Source of the DNA: Tenodera sinensis
Lineage: Eukaryota > Arthropoda > Insecta > Mantodea > Mantidae
Length of the DNA stretch: 64,000 nt
Direction: 5' to 3'
Assembly (NCBI GenBank): GCA_030765045.1
Contig: CM060974.1
Coordinates: 47,348,839-47,412,838, forward strand
Positions within the stretch are counted from its first letter, which is position 1, and every line of letters begins with the position of its first letter. This document shows positions 11,482 through 20,233 of the stretch, one piece after another. The translations under genes were made by a program, and so were the position numbers. Below the pieces are notes generated by a model. That model saw nothing but the letters and a program-made list of their open reading frames with translations. It was not told where the DNA came from and searched no databases.

Positions 11482-11965
11482 TGAAGGAGTCTCTTCCGGC
11501 TGGTATTTCCCGTCACCAGTATGAAGGGAATCTTCTGCTCGTCGTCACTTTGAAGGGTCGGTATGATGAATTCTTTTCTCGTATAAAAGATCCGGCTAAC
11601 TCTTTCGATGAACTGCGATGACTCTTTCTTTCCTATCTCGGTCGTGGTACGGGTATGAAGTATGTTCACAATTTACAGCTAATAATTTTCCTTGAGACGC
11701 GACCCCCGTGAAAATTATATGTTACGTCGATGTATTAACTTCTAGTCTTTCTAATGAGATAGTCTTCTTTGCTCTGGAGGCCACAATTGAAATAATATTA
11801 GTGTATTTATTATCACAATTTTATTCGTTAATATATATAACATTTACAATGAAGACAAAAGATAATCGCACTAGGCCAACTGCAAACGATATAATGCAAA
11901 CAATCAAACAATGGGAAACAAAACACTCCAACACAACACCTACCATAACTAATAATACTGCATCA
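11482..11965 (-). repeat. 3' LTR of element L1
   Basis: 484-bp direct repeat of 13743-14226; no difference was seen between the copies. Because the element lies on the minus strand, this copy is the 3' LTR. Confidence 0.9.
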
Positions 11966-12104
11966 AATGCCCCTCATCACAGTATATGCAACTAATTCTA
12001 TTTTGGGAAAATTGTTTTCAGCCATACAATGTTGCATGTACTGTGATGATCTCCCCACAACAATGTAATTGTACAACAATATAACAACTGTGTTGAAAAA
12101 CATG

Positions 12105-13601
12105 TCATCGTTGAATACAAAAATATTTTCTCTTGACAATGTTTCGATTTTTGGCAACTTTCAGGGGTTCTATGCCCCTCCCCACTAAAATTTGTTTTAT
12201 GATTTTTCTTACAATTGATTGTCCGGTAGCCAGTTCGACTTTAATCTGGTTTTGACGTCCCGGTCCCCAAAATCTATTTATAAAAAGGTTTCGAAACATA
12301 CTATATGTTTCGTGAGACGCCAAAGTTAGTCTTAACAATTCCAATGCGTTTTTCTTAAGACAGCGTTTAACCACCATCATTCGTATCTCGTTCGGAATTC
12401 GTTTGATCCTAAAATAATCCTCCAGTTCTTTTATGAAAATTTTTGGATTGTCACCGGCTTCTTCGTCAAATGACGGAGGGGTTAGGTCATGGAACAAGTG
12501 ACTAGCGTGACAATTATGGTTTTGACTAGGGGAGTGTATTGGCATAGCTAAATCATTCTCCTGAAAGTCCGCCATATTGCTGTTATTGTCAAGTGCATCA
12601 GTATTGGTCATATTTTTGCATTCACTCACAAATTGATCATGATTGTCATTAACTCTATCAGCCTGTAGAGCAATCACAACTTGGGAAAGCCTTCCTGTAA
12701 ATTCTTTTTCCTTTGTAACCGTTTCATTTATTCTATTTACATTTACATTGGCTTCCTCCTTTACTTTATTCAATTCTTCTCGCTGTGACTGCATCTCAGC
12801 GCTTATACCCTTTACAACATTTTCTAAACTATCAATTTTTACATCAATGTCATTTTGTTTTGACCTAATTCCATCTTGATACATTTTACAACTCTGTTCT
12901 ACCACGACTATCTCTGTTCTCAATTCATCTCCTACCTTTGCAATTTTTGCATTCTGTTCTGCTAGTTTTTCATCAAATTCTTTACTTAATTCAGCTTTCA
13001 TTTCTACCACTCTCTTCTCCTGTCCTAACTTAACTTCATTTATCAATTCTCCTAGCCTAGCTATTTCTACTGTGTTTGATTCCTGTCCTAATTTTATCAC
13101 GCTTACTAACTCACCTAATTTAGCTATATCATTGTTACTTGATTCAATTCTTTCTGTACATTCCTTCTTACATAATTCAATTTCTTGTGACAATTTATTT
13201 ATATTTCTGGCATTATCCTCCTTCAAATCTGCTACATCTGCTTTTAGTTCTGTTACATTTCTAACACTATCCTCTCTTAGTTTTGCTACATCTGCTTTTA
13301 GTTCTGTTACATTTCTAACACTATCCTCTCTTAGTTTTGCTACATCTGCTTTTAGTTCTGTTACATTTCTAACACTATCCTCTCTTAGTTTTGCTACATT
13401 TCTAACAAAATCTGCTTTTATATCTGCTGTATTTTTGTTCATCGCTTCCAATATTTCTTTCAATCCTATTTCAAATTCCTTACATACTACATTCTTTCTA
13501 CCTTCTACTGATAACTTATCACTCACTTCCCTCTCTACACTATCATTAACTTTCTCAACTTTTTCCATCTTCTGTACAATTTTCTTATTGCGTAGTATCA
13601 T
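12105..13601 (-). CDS. Gag-like coiled-coil protein of LTR element L1
   Basis: A 498-residue ORF starting MILRNKKIVQKMEKVEK about 140 nt after the 5' LTR; this ATG is the first good one. The N-terminal 300 residues are Lys/Glu-rich heptad-like sequence, predicted coiled coil, including three near-perfect copies of an 18-residue unit NVTELKADVAKLREDSVR (DNA repeats at about 13230-13400). Residues ~370-470 resemble a Ty3/gypsy capsid region: PSFDEEAGDNPKIFIKELEDYF...RLTLASHETYSMFRNLFINRFWGPGRQNQIKVEL. No CCHC knuckle and no DTG protease follow; the ORF ends with a short basic tail. Gag proteins assemble the particle in which reverse transcription occurs. A gag-only element would depend on enzymes supplied in trans. 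Confidence 0.75.
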   Translation of the reverse strand: MILRNKKIVQKMEKVEKVNDSVEREVSDKLSVEGRKNVVCKEFEIGLKEILEAMNKNTADIKADFVRNVAKLREDSVRNVTELKADVAKLREDSVRNVTELKADVAKLREDSVRNVTELKADVADLKEDNARNINKLSQEIELCKKECTERIESSNNDIAKLGELVSVIKLGQESNTVEIARLGELINEVKLGQEKRVVEMKAELSKEFDEKLAEQNAKIAKVGDELRTEIVVVEQSCKMYQDGIRSKQNDIDVKIDSLENVVKGISAEMQSQREELNKVKEEANVNVNRINETVTKEKEFTGRLSQVVIALQADRVNDNHDQFVSECKNMTNTDALDNNSNMADFQENDLAMPIHSPSQNHNCHASHLFHDLTPPSFDEEAGDNPKIFIKELEDYFRIKRIPNEIRMMVVKRCLKKNALELLRLTLASHETYSMFRNLFINRFWGPGRQNQIKVELATGQSIVRKIIKQILVGRGIEPLKVAKNRNIVKRKYFCIQR

Positions 13602-13722
13602 AAATTAGTACTAGTCTTACTTGAATTCTGGAGCACAAGAAAAAGGATACTCCGTCAAAATGTCTTCTTTTCACTCTTTGTCCAGGTACATATTTTTACT
13701 CTATACGCCTGTATTCGAGCCG

Positions 13723-13739
13723 CCCCACGTTGGGCGCCA
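13723..13739 (-). promoter_or_regulatory. Primer-binding-like site of element L1
   Basis: TGGCGCCCAACGTGGGG on the minus strand, 3 nt inside the 5' LTR. The TGGCGCCC start matches the 3' end of a tRNA used as reverse-transcription primer in many LTR elements. Confidence 0.7.
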
Positions 13740-13742
13740 GTA

Positions 13743-14226
13743 TGAAGGAGTCTCTTCCGGCTGGTATTTCCCGTCACCAGTATGAAGGGAATCTTCTGCT
13801 CGTCGTCACTTTGAAGGGTCGGTATGATGAATTCTTTTCTCGTATAAAAGATCCGGCTAACTCTTTCGATGAACTGCGATGACTCTTTCTTTCCTATCTC
13901 GGTCGTGGTACGGGTATGAAGTATGTTCACAATTTACAGCTAATAATTTTCCTTGAGACGCGACCCCCGTGAAAATTATATGTTACGTCGATGTATTAAC
14001 TTCTAGTCTTTCTAATGAGATAGTCTTCTTTGCTCTGGAGGCCACAATTGAAATAATATTAGTGTATTTATTATCACAATTTTATTCGTTAATATATATA
14101 ACATTTACAATGAAGACAAAAGATAATCGCACTAGGCCAACTGCAAACGATATAATGCAAACAATCAAACAATGGGAAACAAAACACTCCAACACAACAC
14201 CTACCATAACTAATAATACTGCATCA
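13743..14226 (-). repeat. 5' LTR of element L1
   Basis: 484-bp LTR, apparently identical to 11482-11965. Being upstream of gag on the minus strand it should hold the promoter; a TATATATA-like stretch lies near 14092-14100, but a start site cannot be fixed. Confidence 0.9.
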
Positions 14227-14230
14227 ATTA

Positions 14231-14500
14231 GCTAACAACACAATTGTACTATCATCAGAAAAAGTGAAACTTCAAAGCAAGGTTACATACAGGAAGATCG
14301 CCAACATGTGTATACATATATTTCATTGGAACCAAACGTAAACAAAATATACCGCAAAACTTTTAAATTTTTTTTTCAATTTTAATTTTTAATGAAAAGG
14401 AGTATGTTTAGAGTGATGTAAGAATTTTAATTCTTAAAGCAGATTTCATATATATATATAGATAAACTCATCACTTAACAAATTGATTGTAGCTGCATAG
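14231..14500 (+). other. Displaced LINE-A tail then AT-rich spacer
   Basis: Sequence directly after the ATTA duplication is the continuation of the LINE-A 3' region separated from 11477 by the LTR element. It becomes A/T-rich by 14340-14460 with no coding content. Confidence 0.45.
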
Positions 14501-14503
14501 CGC

Positions 14504-14535
14504 TATTCGGATGGTAACCTTCCATCTTCAGGCAA
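14504..14535 (-). ncRNA. Degenerate hammerhead-like motif downstream of PLE-B
   Basis: On the minus strand: CTGAAGA (14525-14531, canonical CUGAUGA with one change), a stem GGAAGG / CCATCC with one mismatch and a UUA loop, then GAAT (canonical GAAA). It lies about 230 bp past the PLE-B stop, the same relative place as the better motif after PLE-A. Two core changes suggest it is dead. Confidence 0.35.
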
Positions 14536-14762
14536 TGTAAATGTAGATAACTGCAAGCTCTGATTGTCGACTTTTCTTAACGTTGAATCTTTGTCTGCCC
14601 ACTGGTGGTAAAAGTTGGAGTTTGGAATCATTCTTCTTTCTTCCTCTGACGTCAGTAGTTGCAACATGGGGTCTAAATAAGGCATATCAAAATTAACAAC
14701 TTTTTCCTTATTACTTATGATGTACATTTTTTCCCAAATATCTAAATGAGAAGATTCTTGAA

Positions 14763-15546
14763 TTAATTGTAATAGTTGTATCTCTTGTCCAATATTATGT
14801 TGGGAATTCCAGAAATGGCAACAGCTGATCTATCCATTTGTTTCAGTTTAATATTTCTTTGATGTTCTTTAAGTCTGGTTTTTAAATTTATTTTTGTTTT
14901 TCTGATATAAATACCTGTGCAATCTGGACAATTGATTTGATAAATGCCAGATTTTTTCATAATATCCACAGAAGTAGACAATGGTTTGTTTAGAATGTTT
15001 TTAACTGTAAAGTTAGTTTTGTAGGTTAGTTGTATATTGAACATTTTAAAAATATTTTCAAATTTTTTAAATAATCCTGGATGGAAAGTGAACTTCTTGT
15101 AGATAACATCTGTTTTAATTTGTTTCAAGTTTATATTATTATATAACAGAAATCTTTTACTAGCTTTTTTAAACATATTATCAACCAAGGAAGATGGAAA
15201 GTTATTATCAATAGCTAGTTGATGTATATGTTGCAATTCTGAAGCAAAATGTTTTTTCGATAATGGTACATGAAGAAGTCTGTGTATCAAACATCGGAAT
15301 ACAACTTGCTGATGTAATGCTGGTTTGAAAATATTGTATTTAATATAATTATCCACATGTGAAGGTTTTCAATAAATATTGAAGGTTAAATTTGCATTAT
15401 CATTTATAATCAATAAATCCAAGAAAGGAAGTTGATTGTTTTATATTTCCATTGTAAATTTAATGTGCTTATCTTGAGAGTCCAATATTTCCAATAATTT
15501 ATCAATTTGGTCAGTTGGAATTATTGCGAATATATCATCTACATAT
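14763..15546 (-). pseudogene. PLE-B, 3' part: RT end and GIY-YIG domain
   Basis: The minus strand resumes the PLE-B RT at its catalytic motif: YVDDIFAII at 15546-15520, LLEILDSQDKHIKFTMEI, a stop, then LPFLDLLIIND. After further breaks, 15356-14763 is open for 197 codons: HQQVVFRCLIHRLLHVPLSKKHF..., then the GIY-YIG nuclease SGIYQINCPDCTGIYIRKTK and RLKEHQRNIKLKQMDRSAVA. The second GIY-YIG motif has R where G is usual (YIR), as in PLE-A. The protein continues upstream at 18518, beyond LINE-C. Confidence 0.85.
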
Positions 15547-15771
15547 TTTTTTTTTTTTTCAATTTTTATTAAGATCGATCAGCAATAATGCTTTTACAGG
15601 TCTGTGAGAATAACATAAAATAAAGAACTTTATAAAGTTGTTGAGGTTGGCTACATCAATGTAGTTCCTCGAACATAATTATAGTTTGTCTCACAAAGGA
15701 GGAAGTAACATAATAGATCACAGATACAAGGCAAATGTGCAGGAGAACATCTTAAACATTTTGTGAAAAAA

Positions 15772-16045
15772 CTAAAGGTCGGAGTCTTCTGAGCTTGAGG
15801 TCGAACTGAGCAGGATATCTCGTGGGAAGCGTTTACGAAGGCGTGTTGGTCGGCGTGTTCTGACGTCGAGATGGCATTTTACAGCTCCAGGAACCTCTTG
15901 TAGACGTATGAAAAAACGGCGTGCTGTTTGGCGTATGAACTGTGATATGGGGAGAAGGCCTAGTTCTTGATGTAGCTGTTGGTTGCGCACGAACCAGGGA
16001 GCATTAGTAGCGAGCCGTATGACCTTGTTTTGAATTATAGGTTGC
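15772..16045 (-). pseudogene. LINE-C ORF2 C-terminal end
   Basis: Reads QNKVIRLATNAPWFVRNQQLHQELGLLPISQFIRQTARRFF... and ends RDILLSSTSSSEDSDL. ATNAPWFVRN is the usual Jockey-like C-terminal motif. It is the continuation of the ORF after the TIR insertion at 16049-16507. About 210 bp of 3' UTR and the poly(A) follow. Confidence 0.7.
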
Positions 16046-16048
16046 GCG

Positions 16049-16507
16049 TTTGTTCTTGACGAATGACCTTGAGCAGAAATACAATGAGTGAGCCTACCCT
16101 TAATAAACAGGTCAGCAAATGTTTATGCTACGATAACAGACACCTCTGTTTTCCTCTGTCGCGTTTGTGTATACAGGCGACTGCAAAAGTTTTGTGCGGT
16201 ACGGATGTATGTATGCATGCAACGAAAATAACAGTAATTCAGACGAGAGAGAAATGTCGGGAATAGAATAAATGCAAGAAAGTTAAGTGGAAACAGTTAT
16301 AGAGGTATAGTGTATAATACGTATTGCTGATATTACTGCAAGTGTCATAAATTGATTTGTAGTGCTGTACTACTTCAGCTCAGAAGCATGCGCGTCATCT
16401 CACTGCAGACTGTACCTCCTCTCTCTCGAATGCCAAAGTTCCCGCAAAAGCTGAGTAGTGACTCGCATTCAACCTTTCATATAGAATTTTCATTCGTCAA
16501 GAAGTAA
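16049..16507. mobile_element. Small TIR element (MITE-like) inside LINE-C
   Basis: Fourteen-base perfect inverted ends ttcttgacgaatga (16053-16066) / tcattcgtcaagaa (16491-16504), extending a few bases outward with mismatches, and gcgcg on both sides (16044-16048, 16509-16513) as a possible target duplication. Reading LINE-C across the gap restores a sensible join into QNKVIRLATNAPW. No transposase is present, so it is non-autonomous. Confidence 0.65.
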
Positions 16508-18517
16508 CGCGCGACCTGTACGTGTAACCGATGTAGGTGTGATTTACAAGCACCACCCCAGATAGGAGCAGCATAAGTGAGAATAGGGCGAATAAGGTAA
16601 CGATAGAGTAATAACCTGGAATCAAGTCCAAGAGAACTGCGTCTATTGAGTAGTGGATAAAGTTGAGAAAGCAGGGCTGAAGCAAGTTTAACAGTACGAT
16701 TGATATGCGGACGCCAGGTAAGGCTAGTGTCAAATAACATCCCAAGATACTTCACTGGAACATAAGGTAACCAAGGAATACAGGTGTTATGAATATACAA
16801 GGGTGGGGGTGTACGAATAATACGAAGAGAGAAAATTTTTGCCTCTGTTTTATTAGGGTTCAAAGAAAGGCGCCAGGTGGAACACCACTGTATAAGAGAG
16901 TTCAAGGATTCTTGTAAGGTAGCAATAGCAATATGAAGGTCATGATTGGAGTAATAAAGAACTGTGTCCTCAGCATATAAAGCCACTTCACTATGTTCGA
17001 AGATTGGAAGATCCGAAGTAAAAACGTTAAATAGAAGTGGAGCTAAGATGGAGCCCTGAGGGACACCAGCCTGAATGGATTTCAGTGAAGAAGAGGTGCC
17101 ACCTATGCGGACCATAAACTTTCGATTTGAAAGATAGCTAGAAACAGTATTTAGCAAGTATTGTGGAAGACCTATACGAAACAGTTTCAGTATAAGTACA
17201 TCATGCCACACTTTATCGAAAGCCTGAGCGATATCCAAAAACACAGACGGTGTGTATTGTCGATTTTCAAAGCCATTAGCAATAGCTTGAGTGAACCGAA
17301 GCAGTTGGTAGGTAACAGAGTGATGTGGTCTAAAGCCAAATTGAAATGGAGGTATAACATTATTACTAAATATAAATTTAGATAAACGACGATGAAGAAC
17401 CTTCTCAAAAAGCTTTGAAAGAGTTGGTGGTAAACTAATTGGACGGTAACTTGATGGTAAATGCTGAGGCTTATTGGGTTTGTGAAAGACAATAATTTGA
17501 GCAAGTTTCCAAGAGGTGGGAAAATGGCCAAGGCGTAATGCAGAGTTCATAATAGAAGAAAGATAAGCTAGGGCCTTTTTTTGTGAGTTTCTTTAATACA
17601 ATGTTTGGTACCAAATCGTGTCCGGGAGATTTTTTATTCCGAAGGCGAGAAATAAAAAACGATAATTCTCTAGGACTGGTAAAAGGTGGTCGAATAGGAA
17701 TAGTGCATTGTTATTGGAATGCATCAGGTTCTTTCCGAAGAGATTGCGAAATAAGAACATCGAAATTAGGATGAGAAGTAAATGTTTGTTCGAAATGAGA
17801 GGCCAGAATATCACATTTATCAGAAGTAGACTTTAGAACTGTATTATTATAATGTAGACTAGGAACAACAGTAGGTCTTCGAAGAATACGTTTAGTCGTG
17901 TGCCATAACATGTGGTCATCTGATGAAATGCTGGCTAACTGTTGTTGAAAGGTTTGAAATCGATGTTGCTCTAGTTCAAGTTTTACACGACGTATCAGCT
18001 CATTTAATCTTCGGCGCAGCCAAGGTCCCCTTTCTCGTTGCCAGGGACGTCGAATATAATTCTTATTTTGGATGAGAGCAGAAATAAAGAGAGGTAGATG
18101 GTAAGTAAACGGATGGTTAGAAGAAACCGTGGACTGGCGAACACAGGAGCAGGTGGTGTCCATAAAATGGTGAACTGCTGCATCTAGATCTTCTTTAGTA
18201 ACTATGTGATACGAAGTTGTTAGAGCCGAATCCAACCGTTCTTGAAAAACGTTCCACTGTACGAAGCCATTAATAAGTCTTGGTGGTGGAGGAACGAAAT
18301 CGAAAGCATGGGAGAAAGTAGCCATGACTGGACAGTGGTCAGAATCTAGTTCAGCTAAAGAAGTCATTGGCAAATTTAAGTTTCTAGAAATGCCAATATC
18401 AAGAATATCTGGAGATACTCTAGGATTATTTGAATAATAAGTGGGGCCAGGAGGAGCCAGAATATTGCAAAGAGAATTGCTGAGAAAGTGTTGAAGACGA
18501 CTACCATTGGGGTTAGT
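16477..18517 (-). pseudogene. LINE-C ORF2: endonuclease end and RT with YAED
   Basis: Minus strand, beginning with the endonuclease C-terminus TNPNGSRLQHFLSNSLCNILAP...LAELDSDHCPVMATF (SDH motif), the linker, a stop at about 17710 and a frameshift near 17560. The RT follows: PTSWKLAQIIVFHKPNKP, SYRPISLPPTLSKLFEKVL, FGFRPHHSV, VFLDIAQAFDKVWHD, AGVPQGSILAPLLFNVF, then YAEDTVLYY, where the second residue of the catalytic pair is Glu instead of Asp. It runs into the inserted TIR element at 16507 and stops there. The final C-terminal part lies at 15772-16045. Inactive by stop, frameshift, truncation and the catalytic change. Confidence 0.85.
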
Positions 18518-19450
18518 ATCTACATATCTAAACCAAGTCTTAAATATCTGTGAGTATGTAGGTTTTATTTTTATTTCTAAGAAACTCCTGTATAAATTTG
18601 CTAATAATGATGAAAGTGGGTTGCCCATTGCCAAGCCATGTATTTGTTTGAAAAAGTTGTTCTTGAAGGTGAAATAACTTCGATTTATGCAGCATGTAGT
18701 TAACATTATCAAATCTTCTATAATAAAACGTGATAAATTAATGGACTTTTAAACATTTTTCAATTAAAGCAGCAATACTATTTACAGGAACATTGGTGAA
18801 TAAGATTCAATATCAAATGAGACCAGAACATCAGTATCGTGTAGTTTAACATTCTTTAACTTGTTAATTAACTCCAATGAATTTTTAATACTATAAGATT
18901 GAAACGTTTCCAAAGTGCTAAACTTCTTCGTAAGCCATTTTGCTAACAAATAGCTGGGCAAACCTGTATTATTGACAATAGGTCGCATGCTATTATCTTT
19001 TTTGTTTTTGGTAAGCAATAAATCCTAGGTCGGATCGGATTACTGACTTTTACCTGTCATTTCACACTATCAGATAATATAATTGAAGTATTAAGCACTT
19101 GGTTAACCTTTGTTTTACAGCTGTTAAGAGGATCTTTTTTTGCAGATATATAGTTGTCTTCATCATTTGGCAAATGTGTAACTCTGTCATCATAATCAGT
19201 ATTATTAAACATTACAATCGGATTACTTTAATCAGCTTTTAAATATACAATTGGTCTAGCATTAAGTTTTTAATGACATGTTTGTAATTATTCTTCAAAT
19301 AGCTGGCGTTGATACTTCTGAGTAACGGAGTACATAATGTTTTAATAGTATTACTATTGGAATAATTTAATCCATTGGTGGCTAAATGAATATCAGCGAT
19401 ATAATCTCGGATTTTTGCGATTTTTCGATCATTTAGAAATGTTCACTCAT
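18518..19450 (-). pseudogene. PLE-B, 5' part: N-terminus and RT up to YVD
   Basis: Minus-strand PLE-B upstream of the LINE-C insertion. From about 19445: FLNDRKIAKIRDYIADIHLA, then NPIVMFNNTDYDDRVTHLPNDED, then SNPIRPRIYCLPKTKK, RPIVNNTGLPSYLLAKWLTKKF, VLVSFDIESYSPM and, from 18712, NNFFKQIHGLAMGNPLSSLLANLY ending WFRYVD. The catalytic motif is cut exactly after YVD by LINE-C; the rest of the motif and the domain sit at 15546. Several stops and frameshifts (near 19240, 19020, 18780, 18730) also break it. Confidence 0.82.
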
Positions 19451-19454
19451 TTTT

Positions 19455-19625
19455 TTTGTTTGAACCTATTTATGGAGTTTTAGTATAAACTGATCGCACC
19501 CTGTCTGTAAAGACGCTTCCGCACAATTTTGGCTTGATTGGTACAGGTCGATTTTTTGCGATTCCTTGCTTCTTTAGAGCTGTTTCACTCAATGTTTTTA
19601 CTTCATCCGATTCCTTTGTGCTCAC
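19455..19625 (-). repeat. Single monomer of the ~140-bp satellite
   Basis: The reverse complement reads tcggatgaagtaaaaac, gagtgaaacagctctaaag, gcaaaaaatcgacctg, aattgtgcggaagcg and tctttacagacaggg in the same order as the monomers at 27.8-29.3 kb. It sits directly beside the PLE-B N-terminal end, away from the main array. Confidence 0.7.
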
Positions 19626-19639
19626 ACCAAATAAGGCCT

Positions 19640-20073
19640 CCTGGTGGTTACATAGAGCCAAACCGGCCCATCAACCCTTCTTTCAGACTGTTGCCTTCCG
19701 CCGAGTTCGGGCTAGAAGAGAAACCATGGACTTTTTTTTTACCTTCAAGTACTGCACGGACGTCTCAGCAAGAAGACTATGTCCAACAACTCGTGAGGGG
19801 TGTCAGAGAGCACATCAAGACTAGAAAAATGCGAGAGCTACAGGGAGATTTTGCCAGCTTCTACTTGGAGGAGGTAGTGAAGGGGGAGGAGGCAAGTTTT
19901 TTTTCATCTGGCAAAGGAACGCAAACATGGTCGCCGTCAGCTACTCACACAATTGAAAGTTAATGGGCACACAGTTTCCACTACATCCGAAATTCTTAGT
20001 ACAGTGCAAGCCTCTTACGTGCAACGATTCTCCAATTCCCTGCATCTCTTCACCAATTTGGAGGTGTATATAT
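19640..20073 (+). pseudogene. LINE-D, part 1: region between endonuclease and RT
   Basis: Plus-strand coding remnant with QLVRGVREHIKTRKMRELQGDFASFYLEEVV, then, after frame changes, RRQLLTQLKVNGHTVSTTSEILSTVQASYVQRFSNSLHLFTNLEV. It is the lead-in to the RT that resumes at 21977 after the LTR element. The endonuclease itself is not seen. A run of T at 19732-19741 and other small indels break the frame. Confidence 0.6.
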
Positions 20074-20233
20074 TGTAACAAATTTAGCAACTCTTTTTAT
20101 TTTCTCAAGCTTCAAGTACAGCCACACTACTAGTTTCTGTCTCTTAATCTTTCCAAACTCTCACACATGCAAAACTGTCTCCATGGCAACCTCCTTGAAA
20201 ATCAAAGAGTCTTAATGACATGGAGAAGCCATG

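Larger units (their letters stand above)
11482..14226 (-). mobile_element. Gag-only LTR retrotransposon (element L1), complete
   Basis: Two 484-bp LTRs (11482-11965 and 13743-14226) with TG...CA ends are flanked by a 4-bp target duplication ATTA (11478-11481, 14227-14230). By eye the LTRs are identical along their whole length, pointing to a recent insertion. On the minus strand the 5' LTR is followed, after 3 nt, by a primer-binding-like site TGGCGCCCAACGTGGGG (13723-13739), and the 3' LTR is preceded by a purine-rich GATGAGGGGCA tract (11966-11979). The 1.8-kb interior holds a single gag-like ORF and no protease, RT, RNase H or integrase, so mobility would need a partner element. It inserted into the LINE-A tail. 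Confidence 0.9.
15547..18517 (-). mobile_element. LINE-C (Jockey-like), 5'-truncated, inserted in PLE-B
   Basis: The insertion is bounded by a 10-bp target duplication atctacatat (15537-15546 and 18518-18527). On the minus strand it ends in a poly(A) tail (a T run at ~15547-15559), as expected for target-primed reverse transcription, and it starts inside the endonuclease, so it is 5'-truncated. A small TIR element (16049-16507) interrupts its 3' coding part. Confidence 0.88.

Noticed and set aside
12643..13608. Plus-strand hydrophobic ORFs opposite L1 gag
   Set aside because: Complement of a Lys/Glu-rich coiled coil gives Phe/Ser/Leu-rich frames; shadows.
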